From: Rhabdophis nuchalis
Lineage: Eukaryota > Chordata > Lepidosauria > Squamata > Natricidae
Reading direction: 5' to 3'
DNA: 64,000 nt
NCBI GenBank assembly: GCA_039707465.1
Contig: CM077643.1
Coordinates: 40,974,105 to 41,038,104 of the forward strand
The position numbers were made by a program, and so were the translations under genes. Below the pieces are notes generated by a model that was not told the DNA's origin, did not search any database, and was given only the letters and a program-made list of their open reading frames with translations. This document shows, piece by piece, positions 22,963 to 35,998 of the stretch. The stretch's first letter is position 1, and each line of letters begins with the position of its first letter.

Positions 22963-24661
22963 TTATATTAAAAAGTGATTGCCCATTAGGACACCAAGAT
23001 CCTGTTCATCTCTTCAGGATCAAAAATTTATTTTTGTTTTCCCTTGTTTGATGACTTAGTTAGAGTAGACTGAGAATAAAATTAATGCCCTTAGCCTACA
23101 ACTGTCAGCCTCCGGTTTTTGCTTGCTTCGGCTGTCATTTTGAAACGGGTGGTGGTGGTGGGCTGTGGGTATGAATATTACGTGGGCTTGTGAGAGATGG
23201 AGCCAGGGCCTGTTATCACCAAGGCTAACGGTCTTGCATTCCACTGTGATGATGCTCTTGACCAGGAAGCGCACCTGACATCATGAACGACTCTACATTG
23301 GATAATATACTGGAGTCAAAGGGGCTTAAGGGTTGGGTTATGCTTTGATATGTATTTTGCGCGCCTAAATGTTTCATTCCTTGCTTGACTTTCGCTGCGG
23401 TCTTATCATATTAAGTAAAAGTAACCTTAAATTTCCAAATGAGCTTAAGCATGGTCTTTCCTGATTTATGATGGAAGCAGATCTGACAACAACATTTTCT
23501 TAAACTGCTGCCCACACCTTTTCTTCACAGGGTATTGAGATACAATACAATTTTCATTCATCACAAATTCCATGCAGCATAAAATACAATGATTTTTAAT
23601 TGGAAGCTTTTCCAGTTTCTTCTTGATGTGTGGTGAATGACCTGCAATAGAACTTTGGATTCTATGTATGCCTGTTCGGTAGCTTTAAAAAAAAACCAAA
23701 CAAAACCTCCAGCAATGTTTTTATTTAAAGGCTTGTAGAGAGAAAAACAAAAGAGAAAGCTCAAACAGTTAACCTCTAGAGAAGAAAATTCATTGAGACA
23801 ATGGAAAATGACTGAAATTAGGATCAGTCAACATTCATACAATATGATATGTCAGCTTTTCAATGACGTTGAACTTTTCACCACAGAAAATTAAAACAGA
23901 AAAAAAAAGATTTTTCTGGCTGCATACTGTGAGTATTTCGTTTTAGCTTTAAAATGGAAGCCCTGCTAAAGATCATTTGTACGGGGAAGGACAGCATTAT
24001 AATGCTAAAGCATTAATTTTGCATACAGAATGTCCTAATTCAGTCTCCGAGAAGGTAATAGAAAAGAATTAGATATTTTGAACGATTGCTGGCTGCGTTC
24101 AAACCCAAAATCTATTAGTTTTGTGTAGTGTAAGGTTCAGCCTATGGCGCTGCCCATCTATTATCTTAGCATATTATTGGAGTTTTGGAATAAACTGTCT
24201 TTGCTAGAGAAGAAATTTTCTGACACACTCTTAATGAAAACAAGGTACAAGGAAATGAGTTTTGAGGATCCAGATTTAGAAGTCTGGCTGATATCTAGAA
24301 AGGGCCGATGTGACAACATCATGTCAGATGACTAAGGGACTGGAACAGCTCCTCAATGAAGAAATATATTTGGAGCTTTCATGTCTAGAAGAAAAAGTCA
24401 AATGAGGGGAGACATGATTGGAATCATGGGTGGGCTTCAAAAATTTCAGCAACAGGTTCTCTGCCTAGTTACTGGGTGGGCGTGGCCACAGTACGCATGG
24501 CCTAGTCAGCCTCCTGCACCATGGCAGGAGAGGGGCATTTTCACCTTCCCCAGGCTCTGGAGGTTTTCCTCGAGTGTCTGGGAGGGCGAAAACTGTAGTA
24601 CAAGTTGTGGTGCCTGTTACCATCTTGACTGGCTTCAAAAATAGTTGGACTAATTCATGAA
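22963..24661. other. No recognisable gene
   Basis: The first bases are degraded CR1. From 24424 a hAT-like remnant (GGGTGGGCTTCAAAAATTTC) is possible. The rest is unassigned. Confidence 0.5.
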
Positions 24662-24912
24662 AATCATAGGCATAACCAGTTTGTCTAATAGTTAAGACAC
24701 CAGACTAGAAGGCAAGAAACCGTGAGTTCAAGTCCCACCTTAGGCATGAAAGCCAGCTGGGTGATCTTGGGCCAATCACACTCACTCAGCCAACTCGCCT
24801 CACAGGGTGGTTGTTGTGGGAAAAATCAGAGGAGGGTTGGATATGTGTTGGATATGCTTGGCTCCTTGAATTGTGCAAATGATAGACAGGATATAAACAA
24901 ACTAACTAACAA
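24662..24912 (+). mobile_element. tRNA-derived CORE/MIR-like SINE
   Basis: A-box-like TAGTTAAGACACCAGACTAG, B-box-like GAGTTCAAGTCCC, then GCTGGGTGATCTTGGGCCAA, which resembles the MIR/CORE-SINE core. It ends GACAGGATATAAACAAACTA. Confidence 0.8.
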
Positions 24913-25084
24913 ACAATGGTTATTAACCTGGATGGCAATGGGACAGTCTTTGAAGGTCACCTGCTGTGAGACTAGTGAATTCTTTGTGCAGTTGGTTGAA
25001 AACAGTGGGAACAGTCTTTTGGTCTAGATTGGCCAGCGGTCCAATCCAGTAGGACACTGCTTATGTGCTTATATTCTTGTATAA

Positions 25085-25117
25085 GTGTGTGTGTGTGTGT
25101 GTGTGTACATGTGTGTG
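25085..25117. repeat. (GT)n microsatellite
   Basis: GT units at 25085-25105 and a second short run after ACAT. Confidence 0.9.
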
Positions 25118-25429
25118 TAGGGAATCAGAAAATACACACAGTTTTTTATTTCCTGGCTCCAGGATGATACAATTGCTTCCCCATCCCAATGTCCTAGTTC
25201 TCAGGCAGCCTGCTTCCATTCATTTTCTGCTTCTCCCTAGCTTTTTGGAATCAAACTGGATCCCACTGTAGTGTTATTCATGCAACATGCGTATCCCACT
25301 TTGCTTCCATTTGGTGTTTTTTTTTTTAACCAGTGAAAATGTGAGATAAACACTATAAATAAATACAACTACAGTAAATAGTTAGCAAGTAACTATAGTT
25401 TAAAATTCCATGTCAAAGCGGAAATTTGC

Positions 25430-25575
25430 AGGGAGGATTTATTTATGTATTAAATGTCTATACTGCCCATCTCACTGATATAGTGACTCCGGATGGCTTA
25501 CAATATATTAAAAAATTAAAAAGTGCTGGAAACCAACTAAAATTAGAAAAATTAAACAGAAAAGCTAAAAACCAA
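25430..25575 (-). mobile_element. Possible L2/CR1-type 3' tail
   Basis: TTTATTTATGTATTAAATGT, then CTGCCCATCTCACTGA and GGCTTACAATATATT, resembles reverse-strand LINE tails of a different subfamily from the other L2 copies. Degenerate. Confidence 0.4.
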
Positions 25576-26810
25576 GATGGTAGGCAGCCTGGGGGGAGGA
25601 TTCTCTCATCTTATTTGCTTAAAAGTCACCCCTGGGGCTTCAGGGTGGGTGCCCCTAGTTGCCAAAGTATCTGGGGATTGCACATTTGCTGCTTGCAAAT
25701 CTTCTTACTTAACTTTTTAAAAGTAACCATAATTTCATAAATAAATTAATGGGAAACTCGCATGCCATAAATTAATTCCACCTACCAGCATTATGTGTAT
25801 GTATATGTTATAAACTTGAAATGGTAAGGTAGCTAGAAATTAGTGTTTGGCTTGGAATTATTCTTACCTGCCTAGAAAAAATAGGGAGGCTATAGTAATA
25901 GGGAACAGCCTAGAACTGTAACAAGGAGTAGCAATAGCTTACTGTCATTTTCCAAATAGCAGTGTCCGAGGCAAAGCATTCCTCAAAGTTCCAATTTATT
26001 AAGAGAGCCATGTTGGCACATCTGGAAAAACCCAAATATGAAAGCCTCCCAGTTTTCCCCATCCAGTTGAAAGTCCAAGATCTTGCCCCCATACCCACAA
26101 GTTAATCACATGCTCCAATCTTCCACTGCCATACTGGCAGTTCCACCCAACCAGTTCTGGTCAGGTGCAGGGGTGCAAAGACAAAGGATGACCTTGACTT
26201 TCTCGAAAGAACTTTGTTATGGCTACATAGCATCTCACTCCATACAATCCCCCCTCCCATTTTCCCACAATAGAAAATGCATAATAGAATAATAGAAAGT
26301 ATGGCAGGCCAAAGATCCAAAAGAAAAGATGGCTGCAGGCCTGATACTTACTTTCTGTAAAAGGTTTGCAATTTGTGAACAAACTGGGTAAACTCTGCTT
26401 ATGGTAGATATTTTGTGACCATGTCCTTGATGTGCTCTCAATATGTTAAAATACACATTGGCCAAATAAAGCTTTGGGATCCCTCCTGTCTGGGAACAGA
26501 GAATTTGCCCCACAGTCTGGAAGTCATTGTCCAGATATCAGTAGAGGAACTTTCCCAGTCCTGTTATCTGGAGACACAGAGGAACCTATCTGAATCTTCA
26601 CCAGTCCTATATAATGCAGGTTTACAACTGTCCACAGGCTCCTGTTGCTTTTGTCAAGAAGATGAAAGTAGAGGTATGCTGCCATGCTACAATCTATGGG
26701 TGTGCATGCAACATTGCAACATTCTACAAAGGGAGGAGCTTGCATTGCAATGATACGATGAGGCTTACATTAGACTGTCCTGTTTTGTGGCTGCCCACAT
26801 GGGTCTATGA

Positions 26811-27021
26811 CAGAGGTGATATTCTACTGATTTTGGCCAGTTTGCCCGAACCAGTAGCGGAAATCTTGGGTGGCCCTGCCCACCTGTCCCAGCTCTATGG
26901 CATCCCATTTAGGCCCTTTTTTCGCCAAAAGCGCATGCGTGGAAGGCTGTATGCATGCGTGTAGGTGGCGCATGTGCTCACATTTGCGAATTGGTAGGGG
27001 GATAAGTGAATACCACCTCTG
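26811..27021. mobile_element. hAT MITE, CAGAGGTGATATTC family
   Basis: Ends CAGAGGTGATATTC and GAATACCACCTCTG, with a perfect 8-base duplication GTCTATGA at 26803-26810 and 27022-27029. The body contains GCATGCGT-type alternation. Confidence 0.92.
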
Positions 27022-27920
27022 GTCTATGACAACTCACCACAACTCACCATAGCCAACTCGCCACAGCCCAACTCACCATGAGATAATTTGCTGCAGGCCA
27101 CAGGCCAGGAGTTTGACAGCCCTGCTCTAGATGTACAGGATAACAACTCCCATGTTCCCTAGCCAATAAACCAATAAGTGTATTGATTGAAATGGGGACT
27201 TAAGTGTTGCAGTCTGACACATTTTACAGGTGACATGTCTATTCCATCTTCACTTCACAGACAATAAAATCATTAAGTGAGGAGGTAACTAATTCGAAGC
27301 ACCTACCCCTATCAAGTTAAATCTGCCTGATTCCATTAGTTGTCTCGTCTCATTTTTTATGGAAAAGCTACAAGTCACACAATTGTCAAACTGTTTAATG
27401 TGTATGTTTAGTAGGTTAGCTAGTTGATTTTCAATGTGTTAGCTAGTTCTGCACTATGATAGCCTTCAGCTGGACTGAAGATCTGAATGTTGTCCATTCT
27501 ACCAGTCCTAAGCAGACACAGTTTCTCTAAAGGCAAGACCTGTATGCATATAATGGGGGAGCTTTGGTTATATAAATAAAAAGTGCTGTTTCAGGAAAGG
27601 AAAAATTATAGTTCTTTGACAATTGCAATTCTACCTGAGACAAGAGCCTACACGGGGAAGCTGCATTTGGAAGTAATTTTTTTTGTTTTCAGGAGAAAGT
27701 CACAGTTCTGTTTTGTTAACCACAGCAATTCAAAGCTCTACATTTGAATGGATCAAAAGATTTTTATTTTATTTGCATTCATGATTACAAGAATCTTCCC
27801 TACAAGAAACTTAATAGCAGTTAGAAGAAGGTCCTTCACAGGACATCTGGCACCCAGGCTGAAAGAAGTGTGGTTCTGTTTCACTTCATATTGTAGCTCT
27901 GTATAGAATATGTTCTTTTT

Positions 27921-27968
27921 TTTAAAGTAAGTTTATTTACAATTTTATTGTAAATAAACTTACTTAAA
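27921..27968. repeat. AT-rich hairpin
   Basis: AAGTAAGTTTATTTACAA and its exact complement are separated by about 6 bases. It lies just upstream of the L2 copy. Confidence 0.7.
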
Positions 27969-28119
27969 AAGACAGATTTTTCCATATATACACTCCAACA
28001 AAATATTGCAACTCCTAGATGGTTCCGCCCCAGGTGCCTGATGGATCCAGAGAGGTTCCAGACAGAGCTTGGGCCACTACCTGTGACCCTGACCCGCGCC
28101 CCGACGGAAGACATAGTGG

Positions 28120-29190
28120 CAGCATGGAGTACTGCGGCCACGGGGCCCTTGGATCGGGTCGCGCCCTTGCGGCCCTATTTGGGGTAACCCGCTCCCTCCT
28201 TCAACAGAGGCTGCAGGAAGCCCCTTTACAGGGTAGAGCAGAGGTATTTGGAGAATATCTGCAGGAGAAAATCACTCAGATTCAGAGCGAGTTGGCCTCC
28301 ATTGAAAATAGTCTGGAGGGATTACCCGAGGCAGGTCTTGAGACAAGTTTGTGGGAGGAGTTTGACTCTGTTACTTCCGAAGACATGGACAGGTTACGTA
28401 GGCGACTGAGAGCTACCACATCTTTATTGGACCCGTGTCCCTTCTGGCTTGTACTGGCATCCTGGGAGGTTACACGAGGCTGGCTCCAGGAGATAGTGAA
28501 TGCTTCTTTGAGTGAGGGGATCTTGCCTGCCGTCTTGAAAGAGGCGGTGGTGAGGCCCCTCCTCAAGAAGCCTTCCCTGGACCCAGCATTGTTAGTAAAT
28601 TATCGTCCGGTCTCCAACCTTCACTTCTTGGCGAAGGTTGTAGAGAGTGTGGTGGCTCAACAGTTTCCTCGGCACCTGGAGGAAATGGTTTATCTGGACC
28701 CGTGCCAGTCCGGCTTCCGGCCCGGACACAGCACTGAGACGGCATTGGTCGCATTGGTAGATGATCTCTGGAGGGCCAGAGATGGGGGTTGTTCCTCCAT
28801 CCTGGTCCTATTAGACCTCTCGGTGGCTTTTGATACCATGTGGCAGCATGGAGTACTGCGGCCACGGGGCCCTTGGATCGGGTCGCGCCCTTGCGGCCCT
28901 GTTTGGGGTAACCCGCTCCCTCCTTCAACAGAGGCTGTAGGAAGCCCCTTTACAGGGTAGAGCAGAGGTATTTGGAGAGTATCTGCAGGAGAAAATCACT
29001 CAGATTCAGAGCAAGTTGGCCTCCATTGAAAATAGTCTGGAGGGATTACCCGAGGCAGGTCTTGAGACAAGTTTGTGGGAGACAATTGAGACAATTGGTC
29101 GCATTGGTAGATGATCTCTGGAGGGCCAGAGATGGGGGTTGTTCCTCCATCCTGGTCCTATTAGACCTCTCGGCGGCTTTTGATACCATC
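28120..29190 (+). repeat. Duplicated segment within the L2 copy
   Basis: The stretch 28122-28359 recurs nearly identically at 28846-29083. It is followed directly by a copy of 28748-28842 at about 29095-29190, with about 385 bases of the first copy missing between them. The second copy is thus a duplication with an internal deletion. Confidence 0.85.
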
Positions 29191-30278
29191 AACCATGGTA
29201 TCCTATTGCATCGACTGGAGGGGTTGGGGGTGAGGGGCACCGTTCTATGATGGTTCTCCTCCTATCTCTCCGGTCGATCGCAATTTGTGTTGGCAGGAGG
29301 ACAGAGGTCGACCTCGAGACCCCTCACATGTGGGATGCCTCAGGGGTCAGTCCTCTTGCCGCTCCTGTTCAACACATATATGAAGCCGCTGGGCGAGATC
29401 ATCCGTGGTTTTGGGGTAGAGTACCATAGCTGGCTGATGACACCCAGCTATACATATCTACCCCAAATCACCCCAATGATGCCGTCGAAGTAATGTCCCG
29501 GTGTCTAGAAGCTGTGCGGGTATGGATGGGAAGGAACAGACTCAGACTCAACCTGTCCAAGACCGAGTGGCTATGGTTTCCGGCGTCCCGGTACAACCAG
29601 TTTATTGCATCACTGGTCATTGGGGGTGAACATCTAGCCCTTGTGGATAGGGCACGCAACTTGGGCGTCCTTCTGGATACCCAGCTGTCCATGGAAGATC
29701 AAGTGACGGCTGTGGCCAGGGGGGCGTTCTACCAGGTCCGCCTGGTACTCCAGTTGCATCCCTTATTGGATCGGGACGCCCTTCGCACAGTCACTCATGC
29801 ACTCGTGATATCCCGTCTAGACTATTGTAACGCTCTCTACATGGGGCTTCCCTTGAGGTGCACCCGAAGACTACAGCTAGTCCAGAACGCGGCTGCGCGG
29901 GCAGTCCTGGGAGCCTCCAGGTTATCCCACGTAACACCACTCCTGCGTGAGCTGCACTGGCTGCCTGTGGTCTTTCGGGTGCGCTTCAAGGTGTTGATTA
30001 CCATCTTTAAAGCGCTCCATGGCACGGGACCTAGTTATTTGCAGGATCGCATTCTGCCTCATACATCCCTGCGGCCGATTTGCTCCCACAGAGAGGGACT
30101 TCTCCGGGTGCCGTCCACTAGGCAGTGCCAGCGGGCGATGCCCAGGGGAAGGGCCTTCTCTGTGGTGGGCCTGACCCTCTGGAACGACCTACCCCCCGAA
30201 CTGAGAACAACCACGGACCTCCGCTCCTTCCGCCAAAAGCTAAAAACTTACTTTTTTCATCTGGCCGGCCTGGCCTAA
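28500..30278 (+). pseudogene. L2 reverse transcriptase, broken
   Basis: RT motifs NYRPVSNL, SGFRPGHSTETALVALVDDL and LVLLDLS-x-AFDT are read at 28590-28840. Family hallmark PQGS is at about 29338-29350 and RLNLSKTEW at about 29540. The catalytic YADD region (about 29430-29445) is frameshifted: the bases for ADDTQ are present but out of frame with the preceding YH, so the enzyme is dead. The last 261 codons (29493-30278) remain open and contain RLQLVQNAAARAVLGA and LHWLPV, typical of the L2/CR1 C-terminal region. Confidence 0.85.
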
Positions 30279-30523
30279 TCTATCCTTCCTAGGCTGTAAT
30301 ATAAATTTAAATTGTTTTAATAGGGATTGCTGGGAATTAGTGTTAAGGGTTTTTAAGGTTTTAAGATTTTAAACTTTTAGCGCAGGTAAATTATTATTTA
30401 ATTCTATTTTATATATTGTATTGTTGTATTTATATATGTTTCTAAAGTCCTGTTCACTGCCCCAAGTCCCTTTGGGGAGAGGGTGCGGTCTACAAATCAA
30501 ATAAATTGAATTGAATTGAATTG

Positions 30524-33202
30524 CAACAAGTGTGTATGAATATACATCCATTAATCCTATAACTTCCAAACAATAGTTGGAACTATTTTTGATTTCCCTT
30601 TCTTTGTTTCATCCAATTATACCATAAGTTACTGCAGTTATAATAATCCGTATCCTTCTGGTTCCTGAGTAGTTTCGTTAGACGATCTGCTTCCGCACAT
30701 AGAATATGTTCTTGTTTACAGAAAGGAAGCAAACTAATATAACTTTGGTGGGTTTTGTTTGAAGATGTTTTTCCCTTTTCAAGCAGACATCTATTCTTCT
30801 GAAGACATGACATCTAAAAGAAATTTGGTGTCCCTCTGGAATCTGAAATCTATTAATCATGGTTAAATGTAGACAGTTAATTATACCCCAAAAACTGACA
30901 AAAAGATTACCCCTGAGGCCTTGTATCTTCAGCATCTTCAGAAAATTATAGTTGCAGCTTTCCAGTTGGCCGCTTCCTTAAACTAGTTCATTTTCATTAG
31001 CAGCAACTCAAGGTCAGGTGTTTTGACATTCTTAGCTCAAAATGATGCTTCACCATGTTGCCATTTAATTATTATGACTGTTCCCAAGATATGAATTCAC
31101 AGGGAGCTACTGTTGATTACTCACGGAAAAAGGTAATTTAAGCAAGGAACTATTTTGACTATTTCACTAGGGGACCAAAAAGACTTATCACTAAAATTGT
31201 TGTCAAATAGAAATTATGGACTAGGTCAAAAAATGTAGGAATGAGTTATCAGGACACTAGGGAGGGGATTGCAGTGTGATCTCAAAGGTCCTGTCCAGCC
31301 CTTACATTTGAAGGTTTTAGGTGATATAAGAGCATTTACATAATATACTGAATCTGTATTAAGCCATTTGGGGAGTATGACCAATTCAAACCATAAGTTA
31401 ACAAAAACTAACTGAGACCATGCAACATGCTAACCTGCATAACAGATCAGCTGATTCACCGGAATATTTGCCTTATCTTTTCCCTTTAACTTAATATGCA
31501 GGTACTCATATCGCATTATACAATGGCATAAATAAGCCATTCTGTAAGATTAGCGTTACTACCTTGATCCTGACCTCATGGTTGCTGTCAGTTCTGAAAA
31601 CTAGCTGAACAGATTTCCAAGAGGGCAATATCACCGCTTTTAACCAACCAACTTTCAGTAATATATGCCATGGCCACCTATTCGTTAACAACCAAGTTTA
31701 TTACAGAATGAGGAAGTTCCTTTGGAGACAGGTGCAAGAACTGCAGATTAGACTATGGTCAGATAAGCAGCAGCTGAGCTTGTAGAAGGATTGTGGGTAG
31801 CCAACATCTCAGAATGGACTTTTTCTAATTTCTTGGATTGCAAAGAGGAGGGGAAGGGGGATGTGCTTAGGACTTGCAAGATTCTATTAACGTATTCTTA
31901 CAATAAAGCTAGAATTAGTACCTTTGGATGTGTTTTTTTAGATTACCTCAGGTTACCTCAGAAGGCAGACATCAGCAGACATGACATTTACCAGTAGTAA
32001 TATGAGCCCAAGACATCTACAATCTATCTACCAGGTTCTAGGATTTGGGTTCTATTCTTGGAAGTGGAAATTGACATCAGGTTATTGATATTTCCTGTAG
32101 TAATGTTCACATAGCGCTTCTAGAAAGTTTCCCTCAGCCTGTGTTATATATGTGGAACCTTTACTGTCCCCCAGGGGGAAAAACTGTTCTCAATGTGACT
32201 CTGCTTTCCTGGATCAATATTTTTGCAAGAATAAGAGTCAGTAGGTGGTCTAGAATGATTTATTAATTATCAAGTTCCATAATTACAATAATATTAGATA
32301 AGAAGTAATTGCCCTTAGCGCCCCATATGTATGTATGTATGTATGTATGTATATGTATATGTATATTTACATTTATATTTATATTTACGTTTACATTTAT
32401 GATTAAGCATTATGATAGAGCATATTGGAACCAGACATATGATTTATTGATTTGGGCTTAGCGTGTTATGTGAATAGTGATTTGCTAAACCAGCTTTAAA
32501 ACGGAGTCTGTTGTATGAACTCAGGTAATTGGAAACATGCATATTTTGACTTCATGAATAAATCTAAAGTGTGCCGGTTCATGTTTAATGGCTGTAAATG
32601 ACCTTGTGCTACATGTCCATCTGTTTTCTTTGTGGATTTCAGAAAAACCAGTTAACACAAAACACGCAATGTGAAAGCAGCTGGAATTTCAGAAGTGTTA
32701 TAAATAGAATTGCAAAGAATTTGACACCAATCATAGGACAAGACTCTTCCAGTGCTCTGAAACAGGGTAACAGTGAATGATATGAATCTGATATCCTGGG
32801 GGGAATGAAAATGAGGTGAAAAATTAATACAGAACCAAGCAATGCATTTATTCTTGCTGATTGTGCATGATGTCTGGTTCTAACACCTTTAGCACATCAC
32901 TCCAGCAGATTATGCTCAGTTGATAGCAACACAAATGTGGTATCAATTTCCTTTGGAAATGTGCGTTGTGATTGGTGGGAGGCATGTTAATTACTGGAAT
33001 TTCTCTCTGCTGCATAGATCGGAGGAACAGAAACTAAAGACAATGACAGAGAGGAAATTAGGAAAAACAAGAAGAGGAGAAAAACCTGGGGGAGGATTTT
33101 ATGAAGTGAGGTTCTGTAATATAATGAATCTCATCATCCTTATCAAAAGTTGGCAACTCACATCTGGCAACAAGCTTCGGTTTCTCTCTTATTGCAACAT
33201 AA
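30524..33202. other. No recognisable gene
   Basis: Unassigned AT-rich sequence with a short CR1-like tail near 31265-31315 (GATCTCAAAGGTCCTGTCCA). No exon signals with supporting protein similarity. Confidence 0.5.
32325..32402. repeat. (ATGT)n and (TTTATA)n simple repeat
   Basis: ATGT units at 32325-32351, then ATGTAT and ATTTAT/ACATTTAT units to about 32400. Confidence 0.85.
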
Positions 33203-33204
33203 TA

Positions 33205-33825
33205 CAGGTAGTCTTCGACTTACAACGATTTGTTTCGTGACCATTCAAAGTTACAACGGCAATTGACTTATGACCATTTTTAATACTTATCATCATCGCA
33301 GCATCTCCATGGTCACGTGGTCAAAATTCAGACAATTGGCAACTGACTCATATTTATGACGGTTGCAGTGCCCCAGGGATTCATGGGATCACCTTTTGTG
33401 ACCTTCTGACAAGGAAAATCAATGGGGAAGCCAGATTCACTTAGCAACTTTGTTACTAACTTAACAAGTGCAGAAATGGACAGACTTACATTGAAGATTA
33501 AGCAGAAAGAAGATACAGAATACTACCAAACATGGGATTTATTTTATCAATGGCAGGGAAAAAGGGTTAAAGACTAGGAACACAATTTGTATTGTTAAGC
33601 AAACAAAATCACCCAGACAACATGATGTTTATTAAGCACTAGTTAAATGTAATAGTAGAATATTATTAAAATTTTATATACAGTATATAAAAAAACAAGT
33701 GCAGTGATTTGCTTAACAACTGTGGTAAATAAGATCATAAAATGTGGCAAAACTCACTTAACAAATGTCTCACTTAGGAACAGAAACGTTGTACTCAATT
33801 GCGGTCATAACTCGAGGATTACCTG
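33205..33825. mobile_element. Tc1/mariner-type MITE, interrupted
   Basis: Ends CAGGTAGTCTTCGACTTA and, inverted, CAGGTAATCCTCGAGTTA, each next to a TA dinucleotide (33203-33204 and 33826-33827). Without the nested L1 piece it is about 390 bases. No transposase frame. Confidence 0.8.
33474..33693 (+). mobile_element. L1-like LINE 3' end inside a mariner element
   Basis: Encodes a terminal LFYQWQGKRVKD followed by a stop, like an L1 ORF2 end, then an AT-rich 3'UTR and short A tail. AACAAGTGCAG flanks it at 33463-33473 and 33694-33704, an 11-base target duplication. The family is inferred from the short coding end. Confidence 0.65.
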
Positions 33826-34382
33826 TATTGAGGGAGGTTTTTGACAGAGATTATATTCAGTTTTGTAGATTATCTTTTCTCTCAGGGCTTCAGTTTCCAA
33901 GATGAGTTGAATTATTTTAAACAGTTTTAAGTTTGAGGCTATCTAAAATGTACCCAAGTACTTTTCCTCATTTGCAGTTAACCATGGCACCCAGAAACTC
34001 TTTTTTTTAATGAAGATCATCTTCATCTGGTCTTCAGACTTTACCAGAGAAAACCAAGTTGTATGTATTTACAGAACTTGTTCAGATTTTAAAGTAGCAT
34101 TTTCCCTCATATTCTCCCCCTCCCTCTCTTTTCAATGAAACTGATGTCATACTTTGTCTATCATTTTGTTGCTGAGGCAGAGAGATGGACTTTCTCAAGG
34201 ATTGGGGGATAGCATTTCAATTTAGCTTTGACAGAGAGCTCTCAGTCTCTTATAACCATGCTAAATGCTTAGTTGTAGTTCGTGAATCCTTGACTTCGTT
34301 CACATATCTCGGCTGCAAAAATCTGGTCAGCCGTTAGATGGCAACAAGATTTATCTGGCTTCTAGTAAATACACCTTCCTGG

Positions 34383-34519
34383 CAGTGGTGGGATTCAAAT
34401 AATATAACAACTGGCTCTCTGCTCTAATGATTTCTTCCAACAACCAGTTCACCAAACTTCTCAGAAAGTTAACAATCAGTGCTCCCAAACTGGTGTAAAC
34501 TGGCTGAATCCTACCTCTG
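34383..34519. mobile_element. hAT MITE, CAGTGGTGGGATTCAA family
   Basis: Starts CAGTGGTGGGATTCAA and ends TGAATCCTACCTCTG, with a perfect CTTCCTGG duplication (34375-34382, 34520-34527). 137 bases. Confidence 0.9.
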
Positions 34520-35254
34520 CTTCCTGGGTATCTGTCCATAAGCAGAAGAATCAAAAACATTTATTTTCTCTTCTAGAATTGAGCTTTCACTTCATTGCCC
34601 TTACTAGATCATCTGCAATAGCGTAATTCATACTTTTCAAACATTAATAACTACTTACTTGGACTAATAAGGTGTTTTTTTTAAAGATCAGTTAAGGAAT
34701 ACCACATATAAAACAGTTGGAAATGCTGTTTATCTCTTTAAAGTGTATTTTAAAAAAATACAGTCAAAGTTATGTGATAAAAGAAGGAAGAAACTCCAAA
34801 TATACCTGTTTAGTGATGCTTTGCCTGATTGGCTAGATAGTGTGTGAGAGAGCAGTTTCTGCAGCCTGTCAACATTGTGAAACTTCCCCACAGATTTCTG
34901 ACTTCTTTTCCACCAGAAAGCTAATTTAAATGCACATCTACCCACCAGGATTGTGCAGAGTTCTGAATCTGAACATCAAACTCTTATTAAAACCTGTCTA
35001 CAGAAGCATGCAACATGTATTAAAAACATCGACTGCATCTGTTTCTGAGCTCATGCTGTTGTCATGACACACTGGAAAAATACATATTTGGTGTATAATG
35101 CTCCTGAGGGGTGCTCTGTACTTGTCCATCCAGTTAAACAACGGAAACAGAAAGATCTAGAATCCTGGCTCCCAGTATGGGGACTGAGAAACCAATGTGA
35201 GGTATCAAATGAAGATATCGTCCATTTGCCATCTCCAGCCCTGGCCAACATCTT

Positions 35255-35428
35255 CCCAAACCCAAGGAAGGTCCCTATTTACTTTCGTTTGCATGCTTTT
35301 GAACTGCTAGGTTGGCAGGAGCTAAGGCAGGAACAGGAGCTCACCCGGTCATATGGTGCTTGGGTCTCGGAGCGCCAACCTTCCAGTCCACAGTCCAGCA
35401 TCTTAACTGCTAGGCCACCATGCCCTCT
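35255..35428 (-). mobile_element. Sauria-type SINE, truncated
   Basis: The plus strand shows GAACTGCTAGGTTGGCAGGA and ends in the reverse of a tRNA head (TTAACTGCTAGGCCACCATG). Only the head and middle remain. Confidence 0.78.
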
Positions 35429-35654
35429 ATAGGTCTGCACTATTCAGACCTATTTCAGCGTAGCCGATTCTGTCATAAGAATGGAGCTTTTGTGATATAG
35501 CATTGACAGAGTATATTCAACACTGGAGTTGAATATATCAGAGAGGTTATCATATCAATGACATATCATAACTGGGCAGCTCTTGGAACAACTTGGAATC
35601 CTTAACTTTGTCCCCATCAAATTTTTGGGATTTCTATACTCATAGGTTCTCTAT

Positions 35655-35998
35655 AGGGATGCGATGGCTAAGACGCTGAGCTTGTCGATCAGAAAGGCCG
35701 GCAGTTTGGTGGTTCAAATCCCTAGCTCCACATAACGGAATGAGCTCCCGTTAGTTGTCCCAGCTTTTGCCAACCTAGCAGTTCTAAAGCATGTAAAAAT
35801 GCAAGTAAAAAAATAGGGACAACCTTTGGTGGAAAGGTAACAATGTTCTGTGCACCTTTGGCATTTAGTCATGCCGACCACATGACCATGGAGACGTCTT
35901 CAGAGAGCGCTGGCTCTTCGGCTTTGAAACAGATGAGCACTGGCCCCTAGAGTCGAGAACGACTAGCACATATGTGGGAGAGGAACCGTTACCTTTTA
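35655..35998 (+). mobile_element. Sauria-type tRNA-derived SINE
   Basis: Full-length copy with a good B box (GGTTCAAATCC near 35711), TGCCAACCTAGCAGTTCTAA and AGAGTCGAGAACGACTAGCA. It shares long stretches with the 11.2-kb copy. Confidence 0.9.

Larger units (their letters stand above)
24913..26802. other. No recognisable gene
   Basis: Apart from a GT tract and a possible LINE tail at 25.4 kb, only chance frames are visible. Confidence 0.5.
28015..30523 (+). mobile_element. L2-clade LINE, 5'-truncated, rearranged
   Basis: Contains reverse transcriptase and C-terminal coding remnants, then a 3'UTR ending in (GAATT)n at about 30500-30523. The start lies in the linker before the RT domain (MDPERFQTELG in one frame), so the endonuclease is absent. 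It includes an internal duplication described separately. The same 3' sequence recurs in many fragments in this window. Confidence 0.85.

Noticed and set aside
26102..26753. Frames of about 70-112 codons near 26.1-26.8 kb
   Set aside because: Open on both strands at similar length without similarity I recognise; no exon signals found.
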